Shown one piece after another: positions 18,199 to 28,279 of a stretch of DNA of 64,000 nt. The stretch covers positions 744,001 to 808,000 of the forward strand of contig NZ_VFMS01000001.1 in the NCBI RefSeq assembly GCF_006715165.1, written 5' to 3'. The position numbers and the translations under genes are program-made. A model generated the notes under the pieces. The model was not told the origin of the DNA. It searched no databases and worked only from the letters and a program-made list of their open reading frames with translations. The DNA comes from Arthrobacter sp. SLBN-122. GTDB taxonomy: Bacteria; Actinomycetota; Actinomycetes; Actinomycetales; Micrococcaceae. Position 1 is the stretch's first letter. Every line of letters begins with the position of its first letter.

Positions 18199-19980
18199 CT
18201 AGCCCACCCCGTGGCGCTGCAGCCACATTTCCAGCAGCGCGAACTGCCACAGGACGTTGCTTTTCACCGGGGTCCGCCGGCTGTTGGGATCCTCCAGCAG
18301 CCCGTCGATGTATTCGGGGCGGAACAGCCCGCGCTGCTTGGCCTCGGGTGCGTGGAGGGCATCGCTGACCATGGTGATGAACGGTTCCTCGAGGTGCCGC
18401 AGGGCCGGGACCGGGAAGTAGCCCTTGGGCCGGTCGATCACCGCGGCCGGCAGCAGCTGCCGGCCCAGGTCCTTCAGGATGCCCTTGCCGCCCTGGGTTG
18501 CCTTGAGTTCCGGCGGACACGAGGCGGCGAGTTCCACCAGTTCATGGTCCAGGAACGGAACGCGGGCTTCCAGGCCCCACGCCATGCTCATGTTGTCCAG
18601 CCGCTTCACCGGATCGTCCACCATGAGCAGGTGGGTATCCAGCCGAAGGACGGCGTCCAGGGCAGTGTCCGCCCCCGGCCGGGCCAGGTGGTCGGCGAGG
18701 ACCTTCCGGCTGACGTCGGTCCCGGGCAGCCACTCGGGCTCCAGGATGCCCAGGAGCTCATCGTGGCTGTGGTCAACGAATGCTGCCGTGAAGGCCGGCA
18801 GGGCCTGCTCCCGGGGCAGACCGGCCAGCGGCTGGTGGTAGCCGTACCCGCCGAACACCTCGTCGGCCCCCTGCCCGCACTGGACCACTTTCAGGTGCCG
18901 GGACACGGTGTCGGAGAGCAGGTGGAAGGCGGTGACGTCGTGGCTTGCCATGGGCTCGGACATCGCGTCCAGGGCGCCGCCGATGGAAGGCGCAAACTCG
19001 GACGTGGGCACGTGCAGCCGTTCGTGCCGGGTGCCGAATTCGCGCGCCACCAGGTCCGAGTACTCGAACTCGTTCCCGGCGTCGCCGCCGGCGCCGTCAT
19101 CGAACCCGATGCTGAAGGTGGACAGTCCGTGCTGGCCCTCGTCGGCGAGCAAGGCAACCAGGAGGCTGGAATCCAGCCCGCCGGACAAAAGGACACCCAC
19201 CGGCACGTCCGCAACCATCCGGCGTCGTACTGCCGTCCGCAGCGCATCCTGCACGGCATCCCGCCAGTCAACCGCCGACCAGCCCGCATGCTCCGGCTTC
19301 CGGGTGTAGTCCGGCCGCCAGTACTCGCGGTCATGCCAAGTGCCGTCCGGGCGGATGGTGCGGATGGTGGCGGCCGGCAGCTTCTGCACGCCCCGCAGGA
19401 TGGTGCGCGGCGCCGGAACGATCGAATGCCAGCTCAGGTAGTGGTGCAGGGCCACTTCGTCGATGCCCGTATCGATTCCGCCGGATGCCACCAGCGCGGG
19501 CAGGGTGGATGCGAAGCGCAGCTTCCCGGGCAGCTGCGAAACGTACAGCGGCTTGATGCCCAGCCGGTCGCGGACCAGGAGGACCTCTTCCCGCTGCGGA
19601 TCGTAAATGGCGATCGCGAACATGCCCACCAGGTGATGGACAAAGTCGTCACCCCATTTCCGGTACGCCTTGAGGATTACCTCGGTGTCGCTGGTGGAGC
19701 GGAAGCTGAACTCGGGCTCAAGCTCCCGGCGCAGCTCCTGATAGTTGTAGATGCACCCGTTGAAGACAACGGTCAGGCCGCCGTCGTCCTCCATGGGCTG
19801 CGCCCCGGCTTCGGAGAGGTCAATGATGCTGAGCCGCCGGTGCCCCAGTGCAACCCAGTCGCCGTTCCAGTGTCCCCTTCCGTCCGGTCCGCGGGAGGCC
19901 ATGGCCCCCATGATTTTCAGAACTGCTTCCCCCGACGCCGCCCTGCCGTTGAATGCGATCTCGCCGGCTATGCCACACAT
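18199..19980 (-). CDS. Asparagine-synthase-like glutamine amidotransferase (N-acetylglutaminylglutamine amidotransferase-like)
   Basis: A 593-residue class II amidotransferase. Cys2 (MCGIAGE) is the glutaminase nucleophile, with RGPDG, GHRRLSIIDLS and VVFNGCIYNYQEL in the N-terminal domain; the C-terminal ATP-pyrophosphatase domain has the P-loop LLSGGLDSSLLVAL and GADEVFGGYGYH. Length and NGCIYNYQELRREL fit the subgroup that amidates N-acetylglutaminylglutamine, an osmolyte, better than ordinary AsnB, though no acetyltransferase partner (Ngg-type GNAT) lies nearby. A GGAAG site precedes ATG 19980. It sits between a decarboxylase and an M20 peptidase in one operon. The acceptor substrate is unknown. 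Confidence 0.85.
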   Translation of the reverse strand: MCGIAGEIAFNGRAASGEAVLKIMGAMASRGPDGRGHWNGDWVALGHRRLSIIDLSEAGAQPMEDDGGLTVVFNGCIYNYQELRRELEPEFSFRSTSDTEVILKAYRKWGDDFVHHLVGMFAIAIYDPQREEVLLVRDRLGIKPLYVSQLPGKLRFASTLPALVASGGIDTGIDEVALHHYLSWHSIVPAPRTILRGVQKLPAATIRTIRPDGTWHDREYWRPDYTRKPEHAGWSAVDWRDAVQDALRTAVRRRMVADVPVGVLLSGGLDSSLLVALLADEGQHGLSTFSIGFDDGAGGDAGNEFEYSDLVAREFGTRHERLHVPTSEFAPSIGGALDAMSEPMASHDVTAFHLLSDTVSRHLKVVQCGQGADEVFGGYGYHQPLAGLPREQALPAFTAAFVDHSHDELLGILEPEWLPGTDVSRKVLADHLARPGADTALDAVLRLDTHLLMVDDPVKRLDNMSMAWGLEARVPFLDHELVELAASCPPELKATQGGKGILKDLGRQLLPAAVIDRPKGYFPVPALRHLEEPFITMVSDALHAPEAKQRGLFRPEYIDGLLEDPNSRRTPVKSNVLWQFALLEMWLQRHGVG

Positions 19981-20016
19981 GTTTCTTCCTTGCTGTTTAC
20001 TGCGGTTGATGAGGTC

Positions 20017-21513
20017 CTACTGCTCATGTTCATGAGGTACTTCCCGGACCACACGAATGGTCTTCAGGGTGGGGTCGGCAGGGTCCGGCAGGACCATTCC
20101 TGCTTCCACGCCGCTCCTGAGGTAATCGATGGCCGCCTGGTTGATCCGTTCGCCGGGCAGCAGCAGCGGCACGCCGGGCGGGTAGGGGGTGGCCATTTCC
20201 GCCGCGATCCTGCCTGGCGATTCCTCAATGGGAATGACTTCCACGGGCCCGAAGAAGGCGTCGCGGGGCAGCATCACGGTTTCCAGGAAGAGGTCCTCTT
20301 CCTTGGGAATGACGACGGCGGGTGGCCGGGGCAGGGACGGCGCGGCATCAACCAGCGCGCGCAGGCCGCTGAGCAGCTTGTCCGCTGTTTCGTCATCGTC
20401 GGAAACGGAAATGACCGCCTCCGTCCGCCGGTGGTCGTTGGTGCCGAGGTCGATCCGGCAGTTTTCCCGCATCCAGTCCGTGGCCTGGTAGCCGCTGATG
20501 CCCAGCTGGGAAACGTCGATCAGGATGTGCAGGATGTCCAGGTCGTGGGAGGCTTCCTCGTGGACCAGTTCATCCTCCAGGACGTGCAGCCCGGGGAGCG
20601 CCTCAATCTCCTTCCGGACCCGGCGGGCAAGGTCCAGGGCCCGGTCGATCATGGCCTTGCCCTCCTGCACCATCTGCCGCCGCCACCCGTCCATGGCCCC
20701 ATAGATCAGGGTGTTGGCGCTGGTGGTGGAGAGAACGTCGGCGCACTGGTTGAGCCGGATTGGGTCCACCAGGTTGCCCTGGAGGTGGAAGATCGACCCC
20801 TGTTCAAAACCCAGCCCCATCTTGTGCACGCTGACCACGCAGATGTCCGCACCGGCATCCATCGCCCATGTTGGGGTGTCCGGGTGGAAGGGCAGCTGCG
20901 CGCCCCACGCCTCGTCCACGATCAGCGGCTTCCCCCGCTTGTGGCAGATCTCAACAATGGCTTCGAGGTCTGCGCACGTTCCGTACGGGGTGGGGCTCAC
21001 GATCAGGGCCGCGGAGGCGTCCGGGTAGCGCTGCCACATCTCCTCCACCGTTTCCGGTGCCGGCGGGTGGCTCATCTTCAGCTCGTCGTCCCAGCGCGGC
21101 TTGATCCAGCGGGGCTGCAGCCCGGACAGCACCAGGCCGGACACCACCGATTTGTGGGCGTCACGGCTGATCAGCAGGTCCCCCTCACCGCGCGTCACGG
21201 CCAGGATGGCCGCCTTGATGGAGAGCGAACTGCCGCAGGTGGAGAAGAAGGCCTTGTCAGCGCCGACGGCGGCCGCCAGCAGTTCTTCAGCCGTGGACAG
21301 GTAGCCGTTGGAAGACTTGCGGTCGTCCAGTCCTGAGGAGGCAACGACGTCGGCCTTGAAGCTTTGCTCCCCCAGCACCTCCAGCACGCGCGGGTCCACG
21401 CCCCGTCCCTGGCGGTGCGCCGGCGGCGTGAAGCCGTACCGGCCCAGCTTCTGGTGTTCCGCCAGCGCGTCAATCACTGGTGCCTGGTTCTGGTCCAATT
21501 CATTCTGGCCCAA
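20017..21513 (-). CDS. PLP-dependent Orn/Lys/Arg-type decarboxylase
   Basis: A 498-residue fold-type I decarboxylase that would convert a basic amino acid to its amine (ornithine to putrescine, lysine to cadaverine or arginine to agmatine). Seen: HQKLGRYGFTPPAHRQGRGV, FFSTCGSSLSIKAA, VDEAWGAQLPFHP, and the PLP lysine in SVHKMG; the C-terminal domain ends with YPPGVPLLLPGERI, typical of the B. subtilis SpeA-like group. The start is TTG 21513 (MGQNELDQNQ), chosen because AGGAGG lies 7 nt before it. It lies 22 bp after the ligase gene and 36 bp before the amidotransferase gene, so the amine produced may feed those enzymes. Confidence 0.88.
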   Translation of the reverse strand: MGQNELDQNQAPVIDALAEHQKLGRYGFTPPAHRQGRGVDPRVLEVLGEQSFKADVVASSGLDDRKSSNGYLSTAEELLAAAVGADKAFFSTCGSSLSIKAAILAVTRGEGDLLISRDAHKSVVSGLVLSGLQPRWIKPRWDDELKMSHPPAPETVEEMWQRYPDASAALIVSPTPYGTCADLEAIVEICHKRGKPLIVDEAWGAQLPFHPDTPTWAMDAGADICVVSVHKMGLGFEQGSIFHLQGNLVDPIRLNQCADVLSTTSANTLIYGAMDGWRRQMVQEGKAMIDRALDLARRVRKEIEALPGLHVLEDELVHEEASHDLDILHILIDVSQLGISGYQATDWMRENCRIDLGTNDHRRTEAVISVSDDDETADKLLSGLRALVDAAPSLPRPPAVVIPKEEDLFLETVMLPRDAFFGPVEVIPIEESPGRIAAEMATPYPPGVPLLLPGERINQAAIDYLRSGVEAGMVLPDPADPTLKTIRVVREVPHEHEQ

Positions 21514-21535
21514 GGGGGGTCCTCCTGGTGTCGGT

Positions 21536-22738
21536 TTACAGAGTCTGGTTGTCCAGCTGCGGTGTGCCACCCTGGGTGGGCCCGGGGGCGTTCCCCTGCA
21601 GCAGCTTGGTGGATTGCCTGCGCCGGCGGGCGGGCACAGCCTGCCCCCGGACGGACGTTGCAGGCAGGGCCGTGGTGTCGACGGCCTGGGCGATCATGGC
21701 GGGAAGGTTTCCGGACCGGCCGAACCATTCCCGCTGGGCAGCTGCCCCGGTCCCCCTGGCCATCACTTGGAACAGCAGCAACTCCACGGTGGCCAGTTCG
21801 TCCTGCTCTTCCAGCACTGGACGGACATGGTCCAGCAGGGCCGCCAGCACATCGGACGCGGGCCGTGGCATCCCCTCAACGGGATCCAGCAGGTCCGTCT
21901 CCAGCCCGAACCGGCTGGCCTGCCAGCACGCGAGACGCAACTGGGCGGTGGGCACGGGGGCCGGGGACACGCCGTCGCGCCACTGCCTGGCGGCGGTTTC
22001 CGCCAATGCCCGGACCAGCGCGGCCACCAGGACCGCGTCGTCCGCGAACAGGCAGACATCAGCCACCCGGACCTCAACGGTGGGGTGCCGGTCGCTGAGC
22101 CGTGCGTCGAAGTAGAGGCTTGCCTTGTCCAGCGGGACGCCGGAGGACAGGATCTGCCTGACGTTTGAGTGGTAGGCAGCGGCGGATCCGAAGATCTCGG
22201 TCGGCCCCGTGGTTGGCCACCGGTTCCACGCCTGGGAGCGGTAGCCTGCGTAGCCCGAATCCGTTCCATTCCAGAACGGCGAGTTCGAGGCGAGTGCCTG
22301 CAGGACCGGCAGCCAGACCCGGATACGGTCCAGGATGGCCACGCCTTCCTCATCCGATTCAATTTCCACATGCACGTGGCAGCCGCAGGTCAGCTGTTCC
22401 ACGGCGGTCAGCCCGTACCGCTGCATCAACTGGCCGTACCGTTCACCCGGTGCCACCGTGGAGTCGACGGACAGCGGGGACGTTGCGAGCGCAGCCACCC
22501 TGGCTCCGGCCTGCCGCGCCAGGGCATCGGCATTCCTGCGTCCCGCCGTGATGTCGCGGGCGATATCCGCCAAGGTCAGCCGGGGCAGGGTGCAGGTTTC
22601 AATCTGTTCCTGCTTCATTTCACTGCTGAGGTTGGGGTATTCCGCGGCGCGCTGCAGAAGGCTGCCCAGCGCAACAGGATGGCCGTCGGCAGGATCGACG
22701 ACAAGGAATTCTTCTTCAACACCTACCCTGCGCGTCAT
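21536..22738 (-). CDS. Carboxylate-amine ligase, YbdK/GCS2 family
   Basis: A 400-residue ATP-dependent ligase of the glutamate-cysteine ligase 2 family, which joins a carboxylate (usually the gamma-carboxyl of glutamate) to an amine. Conserved segments: VGVEEEFLVVD at the N-terminus, EQIETCT, CGCHVHVEI, NSPFWNGTDSGYAGYRSQAW, and PTVEVRVADVCLFADDAV. A disordered basic/Gly-rich C-terminal tail of about 40 residues follows. ATG 22738 (MTRRVGVEEE) has GGGAAG in front; an ATG six codons upstream does not. It is first in the four-gene minus-strand operon. Mycothiol producers do not need it for glutathione, so another gamma-glutamyl product is likely. Confidence 0.85.
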   Translation of the reverse strand: MTRRVGVEEEFLVVDPADGHPVALGSLLQRAAEYPNLSSEMKQEQIETCTLPRLTLADIARDITAGRRNADALARQAGARVAALATSPLSVDSTVAPGERYGQLMQRYGLTAVEQLTCGCHVHVEIESDEEGVAILDRIRVWLPVLQALASNSPFWNGTDSGYAGYRSQAWNRWPTTGPTEIFGSAAAYHSNVRQILSSGVPLDKASLYFDARLSDRHPTVEVRVADVCLFADDAVLVAALVRALAETAARQWRDGVSPAPVPTAQLRLACWQASRFGLETDLLDPVEGMPRPASDVLAALLDHVRPVLEEQDELATVELLLFQVMARGTGAAAQREWFGRSGNLPAMIAQAVDTTALPATSVRGQAVPARRRRQSTKLLQGNAPGPTQGGTPQLDNQTL

Positions 22739-22878
22739 CGTGCACTTCCCATGCAATATGACGTCGCAACAACAACCCGCCTGACTGCGGATTCCAAGAG
22801 GTTTTGGGTCAGGTCCGCCACAACAGCTCCCAAGGTCAGTTAGCCGTAGGGCGGCTGCTTCACCTTACCTCCACATAG

Positions 22879-22890
22879 TAAGCATGCTTA
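22879..22890. promoter_or_regulatory. Palindrome TAAGCATGCTTA, candidate operator
   Basis: A perfect 12-bp dyad in the 220-bp gap between the PuuD-type gene and the ligase operon. Related dyads (GTAAG-N4-CTTAC type) occur at 63779-63792 and, with one mismatch, at 42134-42149. A regulator-binding site is plausible; nothing else supports it. Confidence 0.35.
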
Positions 22891-22961
22891 TTTCCTTGCC
22901 GCAAGCTGGACCGCCGTGGACCCGGCGTCGGATGACCCTTCGCTTAGGGTGTCAGTGCAGG

Positions 22962-23801
22962 TCAGAAGGCTTCCGGGTGAACGGACATTGCCGGCGTCGA
23001 ATCCTGCAGAAATGAAGCCGGCGCAGCTGCAACAGATGACGCCGCTGCCGGGCGCAGGCGGGTCAGGTACTTGGCCCGGGCTGCTTCGACGAACCCCTGG
23101 AACAGCGCGTAGTCCTCGGTGAGCTCCTCGGGGTGCCACTGGATGCCAAGGGCGAACGTGGCTGCGGGGTATTCAATCGCTTCCACCACCTGCTCTTCTG
23201 TCCAGGCCGAGGCAACCAGGCCGTCTCCGAGCTTGTCCACTGCCTGGTGGTGGGCAACGGGAACCATCTGGACGTCGGCCCCGATGAGCTGTGAGAGCTG
23301 CGACTCAGGCCGCACTTCCACCGGGATCCGGTTGTACTGGAAGCCGCCCAGCTGGTGCTGGCCGTGGCCAACCACTTCCGGCAGGTGCTGGTGCAGGGTG
23401 CCGCCGAGGGTGACGTTCAGGAGCTGCTCACCGCGGCAGATGCACAGCAGAGGAATGTCCTGGCGGATGGCCTCGCGGATCAGGGCCTGTTCCCAGGCGT
23501 CGCGTTCGGGCCGCGGCTGGTCGGTGGCGGGGTGGGGTTCCTGGCCGTACAGTGCAGGATCCACGTCCCAGCCGCCGGGGATCAGCAGTCCGTCAAGCCG
23601 GCTTACCAGCACTTCGATTACCCCTGCCGCCACAGGCTGCGGCGGAAGCAGCGCGGGGATGCCGCCGGCGGCGATGATGGGGGCAAGGTAGGTTTCCGGC
23701 AGGAACGCGGCGCTGACGCCACCACAGCCGGCAGTACCCGCCTGCTCAAGGTAGGTGCTTAGGCCGATGACGGGCTTTACGACGGCGTCCGTGGTTTCCA
23801 T
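22962..23801 (-). CDS. Gamma-glutamyl-gamma-aminobutyrate hydrolase family (class I glutamine amidotransferase-like)
   Basis: A hydrolase of about 279 residues in the PuuD family (peptidase C26), which cuts gamma-glutamyl amides such as gamma-Glu-GABA. The nucleophile lies in LCICRGEQLLNV, the catalytic His and Glu in IQWHPEE, and the oxyanion-side segment is LLIPGGWDVDPALYG. The start is either ATG 23801 or TTG 23813; GGAAGG lies too near the TTG, so ATG is preferred. It is on the same strand as, and just downstream of, the ligase/decarboxylase operon when the map is read left to right, but separated by its own gap. It would oppose the ligase. Confidence 0.88.
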   Translation of the reverse strand: METTDAVVKPVIGLSTYLEQAGTAGCGGVSAAFLPETYLAPIIAAGGIPALLPPQPVAAGVIEVLVSRLDGLLIPGGWDVDPALYGQEPHPATDQPRPERDAWEQALIREAIRQDIPLLCICRGEQLLNVTLGGTLHQHLPEVVGHGQHQLGGFQYNRIPVEVRPESQLSQLIGADVQMVPVAHHQAVDKLGDGLVASAWTEEQVVEAIEYPAATFALGIQWHPEELTEDYALFQGFVEAARAKYLTRLRPAAASSVAAAPASFLQDSTPAMSVHPEAF

Positions 23802-23928
23802 GTGCTGCTGCAATCCTTCCGGGAAAATCTCTCAGATAAGCGTATAAGAGCCCGGGCCCCGGAATGTTTCAGGCAGGTCAAAATCACATGTCATTGGCGT
23901 CACTGCCGGGCGCCGGAATGGAGTGGAC

Positions 23929-25504
<1,576 letters not shown>

Positions 25505-25927
25505 GGTGCCAGTGTACGGACGGCCGCCACCTGCCTGCAGGCAGACACGGGCGGGAAATTACGACGGCGGCAGGCAGCTTCCGGGGCAAAGCCCAGCTCG
25601 GAGGGAGACGGCGCCGCTGCGTTGGGGGGTGTTGCAGCGGCACCTTCTTCCGGCGAGCTGGCGTGCTGTCAGACGCTGGTAGATCTTCTTGTTTCCGGTC
25701 CCGATTTCCAGATTCACGTCGTGTGGACCCTCTGGTGGTCTAACTGGGGACAACATTGCAGTGCCAACCTCAGGGAGTGAGGGGTAAAGCGTTAGCAAAA
25801 GCTCAAGTTACATGAAATTTCAATCCGAGTTTGACCTGAGCTTCTACTGTGGCTGTTGGCGGTAAATGGCAGTCTTTTTGCGGCGCTAAATGTCGCCCTC
25901 CTAATCGGCAAGCGCTCGTGACCGCCT
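25505..25927. other. Intergenic left flank of the accessory segment
   Basis: No supported gene. A minus-strand frame (25559-25798) is open, but its peptide is arginine/cysteine-rich with no recognised motif. Base composition falls from about 25740 onward (AT-richer than the flanks), next to the resolvase gene, consistent with imported DNA. Confidence 0.4.
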
Positions 25928-26482
25928 TTAGAACGTCGCTCGGGACATACCGAGATCCCGGGCAACCTGCGCCGCGGGCTCGCCACCTTTGACCAGGCGC
26001 ACAGCGCTTCTGATGTGACGATCAGTGACCCGGCGAGGCCGGCCGCCAAGGTGCTTGCCAGCTTCCCTTCGCTTGATGATGGAATCCGTAACGCATTCGC
26101 GCTTGATCTCGTGTTCCATTTGCGCGAGGGCGGCCATGATCGTGAACAACATAGAGCCCATCGGTGTTGCTGTTTCGACGTCGCCTCCGCCCAGGTTCAG
26201 GACGCGCAGGCCGGCACGCCTAGTGCGGAGTTCGTCGGCGAAGGCAAGCATGTTCTCGGTGGATCGCCCTAGCCGGTCCAAAGTCGTGATGACGAGGGTG
26301 TCACCCTCCAGGAGCGCATCGAGCGCTCGATCGAACTGGGGTCGCGACGCGCGCGCTCCGGAGACACCTTGGTCGACGTAGAGGTCATCGGGCCGAACGC
26401 CGGCGGCGAGAAGATCCGCCCTCTGCCGGTCCGTGGACGGCTGCCGCGTCGAAACCCGTGCATAGCCAATAAGTTTCGTCAT
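25928..26482 (-). CDS. Serine recombinase (Tn3-type resolvase/invertase), C-terminally truncated
   Basis: A 184-residue small serine recombinase. Catalytic serine lies in IGYARVSTRQ (Ser11), with DLYVDQGVSGARASRP, VITTLDRLGRS, and GSMLFTIMAALAQMEHE leading to the E-helix. The C-terminal helix-turn-helix (GGEPAAQVARDLGMSRATF) stops abruptly at TAA. Reading past it, the frame continues RRSRALAD to a second stop, so a Tyr codon has probably become TAA and removed about nine residues of the recognition helix region. DNA binding may be weakened. It faces away from the two paralogous genes; likely resolvase sites lie directly upstream. Confidence 0.85.
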   Translation of the reverse strand: MTKLIGYARVSTRQPSTDRQRADLLAAGVRPDDLYVDQGVSGARASRPQFDRALDALLEGDTLVITTLDRLGRSTENMLAFADELRTRRAGLRVLNLGGGDVETATPMGSMLFTIMAALAQMEHEIKRECVTDSIIKRREAGKHLGGRPRRVTDRHIRSAVRLVKGGEPAAQVARDLGMSRATF

Positions 26483-26759
26483 CTAGGCCTCGAAGTGTCT
26501 CATAACAAACGATTCGTACCTCGATTTCATCAGAAGGTTTCGAGGCATAGTTATGAGAATCGCCGGACGCAGAGAAAGTCGCGAGATCTCACAGAAATCG
26601 GGGTGCTGCAGGACAGGGCCGGCGAGACGTCTCGTATCCCAAGGGTTTCGAGACGAAACTCTTGGGAACCAACAGCTCCTCCATTACTTGACGCTTCGGG
26701 GAGTGGCCCATACGTGATTGCGTATGGACTCGCCTCTGGCGGCGGGTGTACTTTCAGCT
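26483..26759. other. Candidate resolution-site region upstream of the resolvase
   Basis: No gene. It holds TGTCTCATAAC at 26496-26506 and its inverted partner GTTATGAGA at 26550-26558, which resemble TGTCYnATAA-type resolvase half-sites of Tn3 elements. A strong hairpin, CCCAAGGGTTTCG / CGAAACTCTTGGG with a 3-nt loop, lies at 26638-26666. Further TCTCG/CGAGA motifs lie between. The region could be a res site and also carry the promoter of the downstream paralogous pair. Confidence 0.45.
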
Positions 26760-27542
26760 GTGGAAGGTTTCACCCACCCTTCTGACGCTGACCGCGAGCT
26801 GAATGAACTACGCGTGAGGGCATACGGTCCGGATCACGACATCGATGGTGATCCTCGGGCTCTCGCGAGGTTGCGCGAACTTGAGGCTGCGCACCTCGCC
26901 GACGTCGAACGCCGGGAAGACGCCGCCGCGAGTGAAAGCTCGGCCGCGGAAACGGTGAAAGCGGCGGTTCCCGCCGTCGCCTTAAATGAAGCTCAGGGGT
27001 CGCCGGAGCCCGGACGGGCGATCGCGCCGCTGTCGCAGCCAGTAAAGGAAAGCTCGTTGCGGCCGCTCCTGCGACGCGCGATGAGGACGTGGTGGGGTCG
27101 CCTCGCGCGGGTGGCTGGCATGCTGGTAGTCGCTGCCGCCATCGTCGTGGCGGCCTTCCTGATATCCGCGCCACGACCCGACGCTACCTTGCGTCTGACG
27201 GCGGTCGAGGCTGACGACCAGGTCCGCACCCTGGTGACCTCCGCGGAGCGAGCTGGCAGATACGGAATGGACCCCTCAACGCTCCGCGCATACGGGTCGT
27301 ACCATGGCTTCAATGTCTGGTCCGGCGTGAATGCTTTCGGCTCTCCGTGTCTCGTGGCAGTGCACCGGGCATTCGACTACCTTTCAAGAGCGCGCTGCGC
27401 TCCGTTTCCGGCAGACCTCATTGTGGACGTCTCTTCGTCCGGCGACGGACTCGACATACCCGCCGGCGACGGCATCATTAGGTTCATACGTCGTGGCGAC
27501 ACGGTGGACGCCTACGTCTACCTCTTGCCAGAGGCCGACTGA
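26760..27542 (+). CDS. Unknown single-pass membrane protein, paralog A
   Basis: A protein of about 260 residues, function unrecognised. An N-terminal cytoplasmic module (ELNELRVRAYGPDHDIDGDP, then an Ala/Glu-rich helix) is followed by a Pro/Ala linker, a basic stretch, one membrane segment at about residues 115-135 and an outer domain with two cysteines (SPCLV and RARCAPF). The start is set at GTG 26760 because the protein then begins MEGFTHPSDADREL, which lines up residue for residue with the next gene's MDTSSQPSDDKREL; open frame extends to TTG 26718. It overlaps the next gene by one base (TGATG). No relation to the resolvase is evident beyond linkage. Confidence 0.7.
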   Translation: MEGFTHPSDADRELNELRVRAYGPDHDIDGDPRALARLRELEAAHLADVERREDAAASESSAAETVKAAVPAVALNEAQGSPEPGRAIAPLSQPVKESSLRPLLRRAMRTWWGRLARVAGMLVVAAAIVVAAFLISAPRPDATLRLTAVEADDQVRTLVTSAERAGRYGMDPSTLRAYGSYHGFNVWSGVNAFGSPCLVAVHRAFDYLSRARCAPFPADLIVDVSSSGDGLDIPAGDGIIRFIRRGDTVDAYVYLLPEAD

Positions 27543-28279
27543 TGGACACATCCTCACAGCCCTCAGACGATAAGCGTGAACTGGATGCGCTCCGCAGGAG
27601 GGCTTATGGTCCGAATCCCGATATCCAGACTGACCCCGCTGCGCTGGCAAGGCTGGAGGAACTGGAAGCAGCACGCAAAGCGGTCCCGCCCGACGCCGCG
27701 GACACCGGCCTCGGCGAACCTGCTGCAGCCGCGGATGGCGCGCCCAGCCCCGATCCCGCCAGGCCTGCGCCGCGAGAGGGCACGCCGCAGTCGCTTTGGC
27801 GTCGTCTTACTGCTACACGTGCCCGCCGCAGCTCGTTAGTGGCCGGCGCGCTGGTGGTCTTTTTGGCCCTCGCGTACACCATGGCGTCCCTCGTCGGACA
27901 GCCGCGTCCCGATGCCATACTGCAACCAATTGCAGACGAGGCAGAGAACGCGGTGTTCAAGACGCTGAGCTTCTATTCATCGAACGCCGATGAGTCCACT
28001 ATTCGCGGCTACCAGCCGTATCGGGGACGCCAGCCGGTGTTCCACATGGACAAGCGGGGCTACCAGTGCTTAAGGATTTTCGGACCAGGTTCCCGGGAGT
28101 CTGACCCAAATTGCGTACCTCCTGGGGTGGATCTTTTTGCTGACGTTGTTACCTGGCCGTTGCAGAACCAGGACTTTATTGGAGGTATCCCAGGTCTCCC
28201 AGACGGGAGCATCGCCCGGTTCCACTACCGCGGACACTCGGTGGACGTCTTCCTCTACCCGGCGTCAAAAGCCGACTAA
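27542..28279 (+). CDS. Unknown single-pass membrane protein, paralog B
   Basis: A 245-residue paralog of the preceding gene with the same layout: N-terminal KRELDALRRRAYGP module with DPAALARLEELEAAR, a linker, a membrane segment at about residues 100-118 (SLVAGALVVFLALAYTM), an outer domain beginning RPDAILQP and having two cysteines (YQCLRIF and DPNCVPP). Both end with a similar beta-strand block (GSIARFHYRGHSVDVFLYP against GIIRFIRRGDTVDAYVYLL). Translational coupling through TGATG suggests the two products form a hetero-oligomer. Function unknown. Confidence 0.75.
   Translation: MDTSSQPSDDKRELDALRRRAYGPNPDIQTDPAALARLEELEAARKAVPPDAADTGLGEPAAAADGAPSPDPARPAPREGTPQSLWRRLTATRARRSSLVAGALVVFLALAYTMASLVGQPRPDAILQPIADEAENAVFKTLSFYSSNADESTIRGYQPYRGRQPVFHMDKRGYQCLRIFGPGSRESDPNCVPPGVDLFADVVTWPLQNQDFIGGIPGLPDGSIARFHYRGHSVDVFLYPASKAD

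Noticed and set aside
18199..19980. Ordinary asparagine synthetase AsnB
   Set aside because: Possible, but the context (M20 peptidase, ligase, decarboxylase) and NGCIYNYQEL-type segments fit the N-acetylglutaminylglutamine amidotransferase subgroup better; kept as a caveat.
18211..21336. Plus-strand open frame of over 1000 codons across the amidotransferase and decarboxylase genes
   Set aside because: It mirrors two genes with clear catalytic motifs and has no recognisable domain or ribosome site; it is an antisense artefact of GC-rich codons.
22962..23801. Assigning the PuuD-type gene to a putrescine-degradation (Puu) operon
   Set aside because: No PuuA, PuuB or PuuC partner genes lie nearby, so only the family name is given.
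26638..26666. Strong 13-bp hairpin considered as an integron attC site
   Set aside because: No attC core sites (RYYYAAC/GTTRRRY) and no integron integrase; resolvase-site or terminator roles fit better.
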